Positions 25,487-34,000 of a stretch of 64,000 nt of DNA are shown here, piece after piece. Origin of the DNA: DASWJZ01 sp963846475 (GTDB taxonomy: Bacteria > Pseudomonadota > Alphaproteobacteria > Rhizobiales > Afifellaceae); the NCBI GenBank assembly GCA_963846475.1, contig CAWJVZ010000004.1:930001-994000 (forward strand), in the 5' to 3' direction. A program made the position numbers and the translations under genes. The notes beneath the pieces were generated by a model. It was not told where the DNA came from and did no database searches. It was given only the letters and a program-made list of their open reading frames with translations. Positions within the stretch are counted from its first letter, which is position 1. Every line of letters begins with the position of its first letter.

Positions 25487-26050
25487 TTAGAAGCTGCCGA
25501 GGTCGAAATCGCCGCCAAAGTCGCCGCCGGCATCCGCGCCGCCGACGTCTGTCTCGGCAGCGGCCTCGCCTCCCTCAGCGGTGTCGTCGAACCCGGCGTC
25601 GCCTGCCTCGCCTGCCGCGGCCGGATCGGGCGAGAACAAATCGGCGACCATGTTGCCGAGAAGGACGCCGCCGGCGACGCCCATGGCGGTCTGCGCCGCG
25701 CCGGCGAGGAAGCCGCCGCCCGCGCTGCGCCCCTGCCGGCGGGATGACCCGGCCGCGGGAGCATAGCGCCGGTGCCGCTCCGGCCTGCCGCCGCCGAACA
25801 GCCCGCCGAGCAAGCCGCCCTGCCCCTGGCCGGCCGGGCTCTCCAGCTCCGCAATCCGCCGCTCCGCCTCGTTCAGCGCCTCTTCCTGAACGACGATCGT
25901 CTGCGCCATGTAGTAGGCCGCCGCCGGATGCTGGGCGATCTTGGCGCGGATGAATGTCTCCGCCTCCGGGTCGCGCGGACCGGACCGGCGCTCCACCTCG
26001 GCGATTTTCTGGAACAGTTCCTCGATAGCCTCGCGGTCGCGCCGGTCCAT
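25487..26050 (-). CDS. DUF2076-family protein
   Basis: The 187-residue protein has the DUF2076 layout: an N-terminal helical part (DREAIEELFQKIAEVERRSGPRDPEAETFI, then AAAYYMAQTIVVQEEAL and a coiled coil), a Gly/Arg-rich centre (GLLGGLFGGGRP), a hydrophobic GFLAGAAQTAMGVAGGVLLGNMVADLF segment, and an acidic Gly/Ala/Asp tail ending GGDFDLGSF. It is widespread in proteobacteria, with no known function. GGAG lies before the ATG at 26050, which is much better than the longer upstream reading. Confidence 0.8.
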   Translation of the reverse strand: MDRRDREAIEELFQKIAEVERRSGPRDPEAETFIRAKIAQHPAAAYYMAQTIVVQEEALNEAERRIAELESPAGQGQGGLLGGLFGGGRPERHRRYAPAAGSSRRQGRSAGGGFLAGAAQTAMGVAGGVLLGNMVADLFSPDPAAAGEAGDAGFDDTAEGGEAAAETDVGGADAGGDFGGDFDLGSF

Positions 26051-26199
26051 CACCGTCTCCGTTGATCCCGTGTCGGGGTGCAATCGATGTAGGAACGATC
26101 CGTTCCCGGTCCAATGGCGGCGCCCCACGCAAAGAGGTGGACGCCGCCTCGGCAATCCACCTATGGAACGCGGCGGCGTGGAATTGACGGGAGCAGGAT

Positions 26200-27420
26200 T
26201 TGGCCGATCAGAGCCTTGCGGAGGAGAAGCCGGCATCGAAGGCGGTGAACGGGACGGTCACGGCGATCCTCGTCGCCATCAGCTTCTCGCATCTCCTCAA
26301 CGACACCATCCAGTCGCTGCTGCCGGCCATCTATCCGCTCCTGAAGGATTCCTTTGCGCTGACCTATACGCAGATCGGCCTGTTGACGCTGGTGTTCCAG
26401 CTCACCGCGTCGCTGCTGCAGCCGGTCGTCGGGCTCTATACCGACCGCCACCCAAAGCCCTATTCGCTTGCCGTCGGCATGGGTTTTACGCTGGTCGGCC
26501 TCATCCTTCTGTCGCAGGCGCCGAGCTATCCGGTCCTCCTCGTCGCGGCCGCTCTGGTCGGCATGGGGTCGGCGGTGTTCCACCCGGAATCCTCGCGCGT
26601 CGCGCGCATGGCGTCCGGCGGCCGCTATGGCCTGGCCCAGTCGGTGTTTCAGGTCGGCGGCAATATCGGCTCGGCGCTCGGCCCGCTGCTTGCCGCGTTC
26701 ATCGTGCTGCCGCACGGCCGCGGGAGCATCGCGTGGTTCTCGCTGCTGGCGCTCACCGCCATCCTCGTCCTGTCGAACGTCGGGTCCTGGTACAAGCGTC
26801 AGATCGTCCATCATGCCAGGTCCGGCAAGCCGCACGCCGAGGCCCCTTCCCTGTCCTCACGGCGCGTCGTCGCCTCGCTGGCGATCCTGCTGGCCCTGAC
26901 CTTCTCGAAATTCCTCTATCTCGCCTGCCTGACCAGCTACTACACCTTCTTCCTGATCCACAAATTCGGCGTCTCGGTGCAGGCGTCGCAGATCTACCTT
27001 TTCGTGTTCCTGGCGGCGATCGCCGCGGGAACCCTGGTCGGCGGGCCGGCCGGCGACCGTTTCGGGCGCAAATACGTGATCTGGTTCTCCATCCTCGGCA
27101 TGCTGCCTTTCGCCTTGATCCTGCCCGAGGCAAACCTGTTCTGGACGGGCGTGCTCAGCGTCGTCGTCGGCATGGTGATGGCCTCGGCGTTCCCGGCCAT
27201 CGTCGTCTTCGCCCAGGAGCTCATGCCCGGAAAAGTCGGCATGATCGCCGGCATCTTCTTCGGCGTCGCCTTCGGCATGGGCGGCATCGGCGCCGCGGCG
27301 CTCGGCATGCTCGCCGACGCCACCAGCATCGATTTCGTCTTCCGCGTCTGCTCGTTCCTGCCGCTGATCGGCCTGCTCACGGCGTTCCTGCCCAATCTGG
27401 AACGCCGAAGGCCCGCATAG
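26200..27420 (+). CDS. fsr: MFS efflux transporter, fosmidomycin-resistance (Fsr) type
   Basis: The 406-residue protein has twelve membrane helices. The early FSHLLNDTIQSLLPAIYPLLK and the GLYTDRHPKPYSL loop match the Fsr branch of the major facilitator superfamily. GPAGDRFGRKYVIWFS is the repeated MFS loop motif in the second half. Fsr proteins export fosmidomycin and possibly other small phosphonates or metabolites. The start is TTG at 26200 with GGGAG seven bases upstream. It ends just before a strong hairpin shared with the convergent DUF2171 gene. Confidence 0.82.
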   Translation: MADQSLAEEKPASKAVNGTVTAILVAISFSHLLNDTIQSLLPAIYPLLKDSFALTYTQIGLLTLVFQLTASLLQPVVGLYTDRHPKPYSLAVGMGFTLVGLILLSQAPSYPVLLVAAALVGMGSAVFHPESSRVARMASGGRYGLAQSVFQVGGNIGSALGPLLAAFIVLPHGRGSIAWFSLLALTAILVLSNVGSWYKRQIVHHARSGKPHAEAPSLSSRRVVASLAILLALTFSKFLYLACLTSYYTFFLIHKFGVSVQASQIYLFVFLAAIAAGTLVGGPAGDRFGRKYVIWFSILGMLPFALILPEANLFWTGVLSVVVGMVMASAFPAIVVFAQELMPGKVGMIAGIFFGVAFGMGGIGAAALGMLADATSIDFVFRVCSFLPLIGLLTAFLPNLERRRPA

Positions 27421-27437
27421 AAGCGGCCGCGACAACC

Positions 27438-27463
27438 GACGGCCGGTCTCTCTGCCGGCCGTC
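27438..27463. terminator. Bidirectional hairpin between convergent genes
   Basis: GACGGCCGG (27438-27446) and CCGGCCGTC (27455-27463) form a perfect nine-base stem with an eight-base loop between the Fsr-type gene and the DUF2171 gene. There is no clear U run on either side, so termination would be imperfect or factor-assisted. Confidence 0.5.
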
Positions 27464-27466
27464 AGG

Positions 27467-27700
27467 TCAGTGCGCGTGCTCCCAATTCTGCTCGACGAAG
27501 TCTCTCGTCTTGCTGAGGTGGATATGCGCGTCGACGTGGTCGACCCAGGCGAGCGGGATGATGTGGTGATGGCCGTGGCCGGTGCTCTGCCGGGTGAGCC
27601 TGATCCGGTCGGCCCCCTCCATGTGATCGACCACGCCAATCCGGCTGCCGTCGGAGGCGATCACCTCCATGTGCTCCTTGATGCTCTTGGCGTCGGCCAT
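27467..27700 (-). CDS. DUF2171-family small protein
   Basis: The 77-residue protein starts MADAKSIKEHMEVIASDGSRIG and carries VVDHMEGADRIRLTR and HHIIPLAWVDHVDAHIHLS. This is the DUF2171 pattern, a small PRC-barrel-like beta fold often found in stress-related contexts. A GGAG precedes the ATG at 27700. The histidine clusters in TGHGHHH might bind metal, but that is inference. Confidence 0.78.
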   Translation of the reverse strand: MADAKSIKEHMEVIASDGSRIGVVDHMEGADRIRLTRQSTGHGHHHIIPLAWVDHVDAHIHLSKTRDFVEQNWEHAH

Positions 27701-27787
27701 GTCGGTCTCCTTCCTGCGCCAGCTAAGCGTCCAGGGAAAACGCCCGGAGCCGGGGAATGGTTCGGCCGCGGCCGGAGGCACCTCGCC

Positions 27788-28087
27788 TCAATAACCGCAG
27801 CTGTTTCGAATCCAGCGGCTGGAGGCCCATGCCTCGCCGATGCCGGGCACGTAGACCCGATACCAATTGCCCTGGCGGTCGAAGATGGAGACGCGGTCGC
27901 CGTTGAAGAGCTCGCCGAGCTGGGTGGCGCTCCGCGTCGGGCCGGCGCGTACGGCAAGGAAGCCCGAGCCGGTCGAGGGATCGTAGACGCGGCTCAGGCC
28001 GGCGACGGTGCCGATGCATTCCTGGGCGAAGGCGGCGCCCGGAACCGTAAGCGCGGCGGCGACAGCCAAACCTAAAAGACGGCGCAT
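27788..28087 (-). CDS. Exported SH3-domain protein
   Basis: The signal peptide MRRLLGLAVAAALTVPGAAFA is followed by one bacterial SH3 domain (SGFLAVRAGPTRSATQLGELFNGDRVSIFDRQGNWYRVY) and a C-terminal cysteine that may pair with the one just after the cleavage site. GGGAG lies eight bases before the ATG at 28087. Such proteins usually bind peptidoglycan or partner proteins in the periplasm. Confidence 0.75.
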   Translation of the reverse strand: MRRLLGLAVAAALTVPGAAFAQECIGTVAGLSRVYDPSTGSGFLAVRAGPTRSATQLGELFNGDRVSIFDRQGNWYRVYVPGIGEAWASSRWIRNSCGY

Positions 28088-28101
28088 GCGGATCTCCCTC
28101 T

Positions 28102-28347
28102 TCAAGGGTGAGCTGGAGCAGGTATTTGTTCAGCGAGCGGCAGCTGAAGATGGAAACGCGACTCGGGGATTGGCCATCCCTCGTCGCGAACGACTTCCAG
28201 CCAAAGATCGATGGCCACCTGCAGTTCAGCCAGGGCGGTCTCCGGTGAATCGCCGTGAGCAGAACAGCTCCTCAGGTCCGGAGCATCGCCGATCCAACAA
28301 TCGTCCTCGTCGGACCAGAACACGACTATAGCGTAGCGCGGGTTCAT
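28102..28347 (-). CDS. HicB-like single-domain protein in a toxin-antitoxin cluster
   Basis: The 81-residue protein has the HicB N-terminal fold (YAIVVFWSDEDDCWIGDAPDLRSC, then SPETALAELQVAIDLWLEV). It lacks a DNA-binding tail, and no HicA is next to it. Its ATG overlaps the HepT stop by four bases, so it is translated with the MntA/HepT pair. It may be an extra antitoxin-like component of the module or a solitary HicB. An in-frame start at 28419 is less likely because it would overlap hepT much further. Confidence 0.7.
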   Translation of the reverse strand: MNPRYAIVVFWSDEDDCWIGDAPDLRSCSAHGDSPETALAELQVAIDLWLEVVRDEGWPIPESRFHLQLPLAEQIPAPAHP

Positions 28348-28688
28348 TCTTGCTCTCGCGCAATCATCGCCGCCAGCGCCGGCCGAAGCGCCGGCAGTGA
28401 TTCTGTCGCGATTTTCCACATGATCAGATCGTCAACTCTTTGGTATTCGTGCCGCAGGAGGTTGCCGATCGCTGCGATCTCCGGCCACGGCTGAGCAGGG
28501 TATCGCGACTTCATCTCCTGCGGAAGATGCCGGCTTGCCTCCGACACGATCTCGACGCACCGCTCGACCGCGCGCCGAAGCTTATGATCTCTGCAATATT
28601 CATCGAACGCCACGCTTCGGACCATGTCAGCTACGGCGTCCACCTCAACTAGCATGTCGCTGAGGCGAGCGCGGTGCGACCGCAACAC
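28344..28688 (-). CDS. hepT: HepT-like DUF86 (HEPN) ribonuclease toxin
   Basis: The 114-residue all-helical protein has the DUF86 pattern. The C-terminal half reads IAAIGNLLRHEYQRVDDLIMW, where HEPN toxins normally show R-x4-6-H. This copy has Gly-Asn in the RN position but keeps RHEY, a variant I associate with an alphaproteobacterial DUF86 subfamily. It starts with GTG at 28688, sharing a base with the MntA stop. HepT toxins cleave RNA and are silenced by MntA, which adenylylates the tyrosine of the RxxxxHxY motif. Confidence 0.75.
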   Translation of the reverse strand: MLRSHRARLSDMLVEVDAVADMVRSVAFDEYCRDHKLRRAVERCVEIVSEASRHLPQEMKSRYPAQPWPEIAAIGNLLRHEYQRVDDLIMWKIATESLPALRPALAAMIAREQE

Positions 28689-28981
28689 TAGAATACCCGG
28701 ACGGCTTCTGCCTCGATCTCCGGCCTGAGAAGCGGATGGAGACCATCGCGAGTCGTCAGGTCCGCCGGTCGGCCAAGAAGCTCCGACAGGCTCTCCCGGA
28801 GGCGGATGAGCTCCACGAAGCTGAACCGCTCCGGGTCATAATCGACGAACAGGTCAACATCGCTCTCCTCCTGCGCCTCGCCTCGGGCGGCCGAACCGAA
28901 GAGGTAGAGCGCAGTGACCCCCTGCGCACGGAGCGCATCGGCGCGATCACGAAGTGTGGCGAGCGTATCGGCGCGTGTCAT
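28688..28981 (-). CDS. mntA: MntA-like nucleotidyltransferase antitoxin
   Basis: The protein is a minimal nucleotidyltransferase (97 residues from the ATG at 28981) with the signature LYLFGSAARGEAQEESDVDLFVDY, which holds the GS and DxD residues for Mg-ATP. It is the partner of the HepT-type toxin directly downstream, which it would inactivate by oligo-AMPylation. An ATG at 28999 is also possible, and neither has a clear ribosome binding site. Confidence 0.8.
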   Translation of the reverse strand: MTRADTLATLRDRADALRAQGVTALYLFGSAARGEAQEESDVDLFVDYDPERFSFVELIRLRESLSELLGRPADLTTRDGLHPLLRPEIEAEAVRVF

Positions 28982-29157
28982 GACGATGTTGTAGCACATG
29001 CGGGGACCGGTCGCTCAGTGAGGCATTCAGGTGACGCTGGCGTGCGCATTGGCGGCGGCATTACTCGCCTCGGCGGCTCGAAGTCCCTATAGACGAGGGT
29101 AGGCCGCCGAATAAGAGCTGGGTATGCAGTGCCCAAGTATTCGTAGGGGCGGGACAG

Positions 29158-30161
29158 ATGGATTTCATGGGCGCACCTTCGCCGCCGGCATCCCAAATTT
29201 TGTTGGGAGATATTGGGTGGCGTATTTTCGCGGAAGGCGAAATTGATCGCCGTAGCGCATCTCAGCTCGAGCATTTCCTTATCGAGAACGCGGTCCCGGC
29301 TGCATCTACCATCGTGCTGCACTCGCTCGGCGGAAGCTTAGAGGATGGTATGTCGCTCGGTCGCGTTCTGCGCGAGCATCAGTTGCAAGCACATGTCGGG
29401 AGGAAGGGGAATTGGCACGAAGGGGGATTTTGGAGTGGGAACCGGGACAGTGCATGAGCGCCGCGGCACTCACTTTTCTGGGTGGAGAGTATCGGTCCGT
29501 AGGGGAGAGGTGCAAGTACCGGGTACACTTATTCACGTTCGGGCCTCACGAAAAAGACAGAGAAGGGAAAGCGCAGATACAATCAGCGGCGGTTATCGAG
29601 TACATCCGATCAATGGACGTTGATACGGAGCTTTTCACATTGGCATCGGAGACATCGCAACATGACATTCTTATCATACCGGAACCGACGCTCATAAGGT
29701 TGAACGTGGTAAACAATGGCCGGAAGAAGCCTCGGTGGACGATCGAAAGCTTGCCGGACGCCGTTTATCTGAAGGGCGAGCAGCACACGATGTACGGAAT
29801 GAATAAGTTTCTGGTCGTATTTCCCGCAGCTGGAGACGTGATGCTGCACATCATTTTCGAGGCCGGTCCGAATGCCGAGGACGCAATGAAAATGGAGGCA
29901 GACCGGCTGGTCGTAGGGGACGAATACATCCCTATGCGTGAAAAGCGCGTAGGTCGGCTGAATGACCACGGCATGATCAATGCGACGTATGTGCTGGACG
30001 ACGGGCTCCTCGCGAAGATCGCGAGCGCGAAGCGTCTGGGGATAATGCTTCAATGGTCAGAGAACGCGCCGATCTTCTTGGGATTTGACAGTATGCCGTT
30101 TGAGGAGGGTGCCGAAAAGCTGCCTGGCCTCCTGGCGATCTACCGGCGGGGACACGCCTAA
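29158..30161 (+). CDS. ClpP-fold (COG3904-like) protein with one frameshift
   Basis: The first part (29158 to about 29410) reads IFAEGEIDRRSASQLEHFL and IVLHSLGGSLEDGMSLGRVLREH, a ClpP/crotonase-like oxyanion segment. The second part, in another frame, has the nucleophile region GQCMSAAALTFLGGEYRSV. A single-base shift in a G-rich stretch near 29400-29430 links them. A C-terminal domain of about 140 residues follows that I do not recognise. There is no signal peptide. GC content and codon use are much less biased than in core genes, which suggests acquisition. It may be a pseudogene or a homopolymer sequence error. Confidence 0.6.
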
Positions 30162-30253
30162 GAAGCCACGTGCGAAGAGCGTCCTACGAGTGTTTGGAAG
30201 TCGTACCGCCCGTTAGCCGAAAATTCACTTCCCTCCCGCCCATCCCACACCCC

Positions 30254-31822
30254 TCACTCCCACTCGATCGTGCCCGGCGGCTTCGACGTCACGTCGTAGA
30301 CGACGCGGTTGATCCCCCGCACCTCGTTGATGATGCGCGTCGCCGCCCTCCCCAAAAAACTCATGTCGAAGTGGAAAAAATCCGCCGTCATGCCGTCGAC
30401 CGAAGTCACCGCCCGCAGCGCGCAGACGAAATCGTAGGTGCGGTAGTCGCCCATGACGCCGACGCTCTGCACCGGCAAGAGCACGGCAAAAGCCTGCCAG
30501 ATGGCGTCGTAGAGGCCCGCCTTGCGGATCTCGTCGAGATAGATGGCGTCGGCCTTGCGCAGGATATCGAGTTTTTCGCGTGTCACCGGGCCGGGGCAGC
30601 GGATGGCGAGACCCGGCCCGGGAAACGGATGCCGGGCGACGAACGCCTCGGGCAGGCCGAGCTCGCGGCCGAGCGCCCTCACCTCGTCCTTGAACAGCAT
30701 GCGGAGCGGCTCGACCAGCCGCATGTTCATCCGTTCCGGCAGGCCGCCGACATTGTGGTGCGACTTGATCGTCACCGACGGACCGCCGGTGAAGGAGACG
30801 CTCTCGATGACGTCGGGGTAGAGGGTTCCCTGCGCCAGAAAATCCGCGCCGCCGATCTTCTCCGCCTCCGCCTCGAAAGTCTCCACGAAGAGCCGCCCGA
30901 TGATTTTTCGCTTCTCCTCCGGGTCGGCGACGCCGTCGAGCGTCCTTAGAAAAACCTCGCTCGCATCCACATGGACGAGCGGGATGTTGTAATGGCCGCG
31001 GAACAGGCCGACGACCTCCTCCGCCTCGTTGGCGCGCATCAGCCCGTGGTCGACGAAGATGCAGGTGAGCTGTTCGCCGATCGCCTCGTGGATGAGCACC
31101 GCGGCCACCGCCGAATCGACCCCGCCGGAGAGGCCGCAGATCACCCGCGCCCCGCCTACCTCGGCGCGGATGCGGGCGACCGCCTCGTCCTTGAACTGCG
31201 CCATCGTCCAGTCGCCGGGGAGCCCGGCGATCTTGTGGACGAAATTGGCGATAAGCTTTGCGCCGCCCGGCGTGTGCGCAACCTCGGGGTGGAACATCAG
31301 CCCATAGAAGCGCCGCGCCTCGTCCTCGATGAGGGCGAAGGGGGCATTCTCCGACGTGCCCTTCACCGCAAAACCGGGCGGCAGCGCGGTGATGCGGTCG
31401 CCGTGGCTCATCCACACGGTATGGTGCTCGCCGGGGTTCCAGACCCCTTCGAACAGCGCCGAGCCCGCCTCCACTTTCACCAGCGCGCGGCCGAACTCGC
31501 GGTGGTGGCCGCTCTCCACCTTGCCGCCGAGCTGCTCGGCCATGGTCATCTGGCCGTAGCAGATGCCGAGCACCGGCACGCCGGCCTCAAAAATTTCCGG
31601 CGGCGCGCGTGGCGAGCCGCCCTCCGGCACCGAGCCCGGCCCGCCGGAGAGGATCACGCCCTTCGGCTTAAGCGCGGCGAAGGCCTCGGACGCCTTATGG
31701 AACGGCACGATCTCCGAATAGACTCCCGCCTCGCGCACGCGCCGGGCGATCAGCTGCGTCACCTGGCTGCCGAAATCGACGATGAGGATGGTGGCATGTC
31801 TCTGGGCGGCGGCCTCCGGCAT
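30254..31822 (-). CDS. guaA: GMP synthase (glutamine-hydrolysing) GuaA
   Basis: GuaA converts XMP to GMP. The glutaminase domain has Cys in VLGICYGQMTMAEQLGG and His/Glu in LMFHPEVAHTP. The ATP pyrophosphatase P-loop is ICGLSGGVDSAV, and the C-terminal dimerisation domain ends INRVVYDVTSKPPGTIEWE. The 522-residue frame is complete and intact. It is apparently transcribed alone. Confidence 0.95.
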   Translation of the reverse strand: MPEAAAQRHATILIVDFGSQVTQLIARRVREAGVYSEIVPFHKASEAFAALKPKGVILSGGPGSVPEGGSPRAPPEIFEAGVPVLGICYGQMTMAEQLGGKVESGHHREFGRALVKVEAGSALFEGVWNPGEHHTVWMSHGDRITALPPGFAVKGTSENAPFALIEDEARRFYGLMFHPEVAHTPGGAKLIANFVHKIAGLPGDWTMAQFKDEAVARIRAEVGGARVICGLSGGVDSAVAAVLIHEAIGEQLTCIFVDHGLMRANEAEEVVGLFRGHYNIPLVHVDASEVFLRTLDGVADPEEKRKIIGRLFVETFEAEAEKIGGADFLAQGTLYPDVIESVSFTGGPSVTIKSHHNVGGLPERMNMRLVEPLRMLFKDEVRALGRELGLPEAFVARHPFPGPGLAIRCPGPVTREKLDILRKADAIYLDEIRKAGLYDAIWQAFAVLLPVQSVGVMGDYRTYDFVCALRAVTSVDGMTADFFHFDMSFLGRAATRIINEVRGINRVVYDVTSKPPGTIEWE

Positions 31823-31920
31823 GGCTCATCGCTTAAGGAATCGCCGCGCCCGCCGCAACGCCGCTGCCGCTTCCTCCAGCGGCAAGTTTTCCGGTCAGCT
31901 GGCCCTTGGCCGCCCCTCGA

Positions 31921-32334
31921 TCAGGCGGACTCGCCCGGCTTTTTCAGGAGAAAGCATCCGGTGATCTTCCACGATCCGTCCGGCTGCTGCTGGAGCGTGT
32001 AGAGCGCGGTCCATTCCTGGCCTTCGGCATCGACCAAGTCGACGATCTGCTCCAGCCCGGCCGGCGTTTGCCGTATCGCGCCGAAGGCATGCGAGCGCGG
32101 CCGGTAGACCGGCGCGTAGCCCTGCCGCACCATCTCCATGAAAATCTCCTCGGTCGGGAACATGTTTTGGATTCCCGGCGAGGCGAAGGAATAGGCGGCC
32201 GCCGCATCGTCGCGGAGGAACGCGCTGAGCTGCTGCTCGATGACGTTTTGGACCGTGGCGCGCTCGGCGTCGCTCTGGGCGGCGGACATGCCGGAAAGGC
32301 CGAAGAAGAGGGCAAGAACGAGAAGGACGCGCAT
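31921..32334 (-). CDS. Exported DUF4864-family protein
   Basis: The signal peptide MRVLLVLALFFGLSGMSAAQ is followed by a compact domain with VQNVIEQQLSAFLRDDAAAAYSFASPGIQ, FMEMVRQGYAPVYRPRSHAFG and DGSWKITGCFLLKKPGESA. That is the DUF4864 pattern, an NTF2-like periplasmic family without a known role. The ATG at 32334 opens the signal peptide, and the longer upstream reading is not needed. Confidence 0.78.
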   Translation of the reverse strand: MRVLLVLALFFGLSGMSAAQSDAERATVQNVIEQQLSAFLRDDAAAAYSFASPGIQNMFPTEEIFMEMVRQGYAPVYRPRSHAFGAIRQTPAGLEQIVDLVDAEGQEWTALYTLQQQPDGSWKITGCFLLKKPGESA

Positions 32335-32426
32335 GTGGGCCTCCCGCGAGTCGTGCCGCAATAATAGGCGGAACGTGTCAGCCGGCAAGCAGCGCTAAGT
32401 TCAATGCCAGTGGGTTTGCGCTGCCC

Positions 32427-33926
32427 CTACTCCATCCCGAGTTTTTCCTTCAGCAGCTTGTTCACCGCCTGCGGGCTGGCCTTGCCGCCGCTCGCCTTCA
32501 TGACCTGGCCGACGAACCAGCCGAGCAAAGCGGGCTTCGCCTTGGCCTGCTCGGCCTTCTCAGGACTGCCGGCGATCACGTCGTCCACGATCTTCTCGAT
32601 CGCGCCGCTGTCGGTCACCTGCTTGAGGCCACGTGTCTCGACGATGTCGCGCGGGCTGCCGCCCTCGGAAAACATGATCTCGAAGACGTCCTTGGCGATC
32701 TTGCCGGAGATGATGCCTTCCCGCTGCAGGTCGAGCAACTCGCCGAGCTGCTGGGCGCTTACCGGCGAGGTCTCGATGCTTTTGCCTGCACGGTTCAGCG
32801 CGCCCAAAATCTCGTTGATGACCCAGTTGGCCGCCTGCTTGCCGTCGCGGCCGCGCGCTGCCGCCTCGAAAAAGTGGGCGACCTCGCGGTCGGCCGTCAG
32901 CACTTCGGCATCATACGCGGAGAGCCCGTAGCCGCTCTGAAAACGCCGCCGTTTCTCGTCGGGCAGCTCAGGCAGCTGCTCCGCCAGCGCCGCCACAGTG
33001 GCCTCGTCCACTTCGAGCGGCAGCAGATCGGGGTCGGGGAAATAGCGATAGTCGTGCGCCTCCTCCTTCGACCGCATGGAGCGCGTCTCGCCGCGGCCGG
33101 GATCGAACAGCCGGGTTTCCTGGTCGATCGCGCCGCCGTCCTCCAGGACGCCGATCTGGCGGCGCGCCTCGTATTCGATCGCCTGGCCGGCGAAGCGGAT
33201 GGAATTGACGTTCTTGATCTCGCAGCGCGTGCCGAGCTTTTCGCCGGGCCGGCGCACCGAGACGTTGATGTCGGCACGGAGATTGCCCTTCTCCATGTCG
33301 GCGTCCGACGTGCCGAGATAGCGCAAGATCGTCCGGAGCTTGGTCAGGAAGGCGCGCGCCTCGTCGGCCGAGCGCATGTCGGGCTGGGAGACGATCTCCA
33401 TCAGCGCCACGCCGGAGCGGTTGAGGTCGACAAGGCTCAGCGTCGGGTGCCGGTCGTGCAGCGATTTGCCCGCGTCCTGCTCCAGGTGCAGCCGCTCGAT
33501 GCCGATGCGGATTTCTTCGAACGCACCGTCCTTGTCGGGGCCGATCTCGACCACGACAGTCCCCTCGCCGACCACCGGCTGGTCGTATTGCGAGATCTGG
33601 TAGCCCTGCGGCAGATCGGGATAAAAATAGTTTTTTCTGGCGAAGACCGAGCGATGGTTGATTTTCGCCTTGAGCCCGAGGCCGGTGCGGATCGCCTGGC
33701 GCACGCATTCCGCGTTGATGACCGGCAGCATGCCCGGCATCGCAGCGTCGACGAAGCTGACATGATCGTTCGGCGCCCCGGCGAAAGCAGTGGCTGCGCC
33801 GGAGAAGAGCTTGGCCTCCGACGCGACCTGGGCATGCACCTCCAGCCCGATGATCACCTCCCAATCGCCGGTCGCGCCGGGGATCAGGTTTTTTGGATTG
33901 GTGTTGCGCGTCTCTTCGAAGGGCAT
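32427..33926 (-). CDS. gatB: Aspartyl/glutamyl-tRNA amidotransferase subunit B GatB
   Basis: GatB amidates Glu-tRNA(Gln) and Asp-tRNA(Asn) within the GatCAB complex. Visible blocks are WEVIIGLEVHAQV, NYFYPDLPQGYQISQYDQP, HLEQDAGKSLHD, SLVDLNRSGVALMEIVS and the YqeY-like tail ending KLLKEKLGME. The frame is intact, about 499 residues. The ATG at 33926 (MPFEETRN) is chosen over 33944. gatA and gatC are not in the window. Confidence 0.94.
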   Translation of the reverse strand: MPFEETRNTNPKNLIPGATGDWEVIIGLEVHAQVASEAKLFSGAATAFAGAPNDHVSFVDAAMPGMLPVINAECVRQAIRTGLGLKAKINHRSVFARKNYFYPDLPQGYQISQYDQPVVGEGTVVVEIGPDKDGAFEEIRIGIERLHLEQDAGKSLHDRHPTLSLVDLNRSGVALMEIVSQPDMRSADEARAFLTKLRTILRYLGTSDADMEKGNLRADINVSVRRPGEKLGTRCEIKNVNSIRFAGQAIEYEARRQIGVLEDGGAIDQETRLFDPGRGETRSMRSKEEAHDYRYFPDPDLLPLEVDEATVAALAEQLPELPDEKRRRFQSGYGLSAYDAEVLTADREVAHFFEAAARGRDGKQAANWVINEILGALNRAGKSIETSPVSAQQLGELLDLQREGIISGKIAKDVFEIMFSEGGSPRDIVETRGLKQVTDSGAIEKIVDDVIAGSPEKAEQAKAKPALLGWFVGQVMKASGGKASPQAVNKLLKEKLGME

Positions 33927-34000
33927 GCGCGGTCCGGCCTGCAAGAAGGCCTTCCGTTAGTGCGTCCCGCCGGAGCCCGCAAGCGGTGGAGGCGTCGCGC

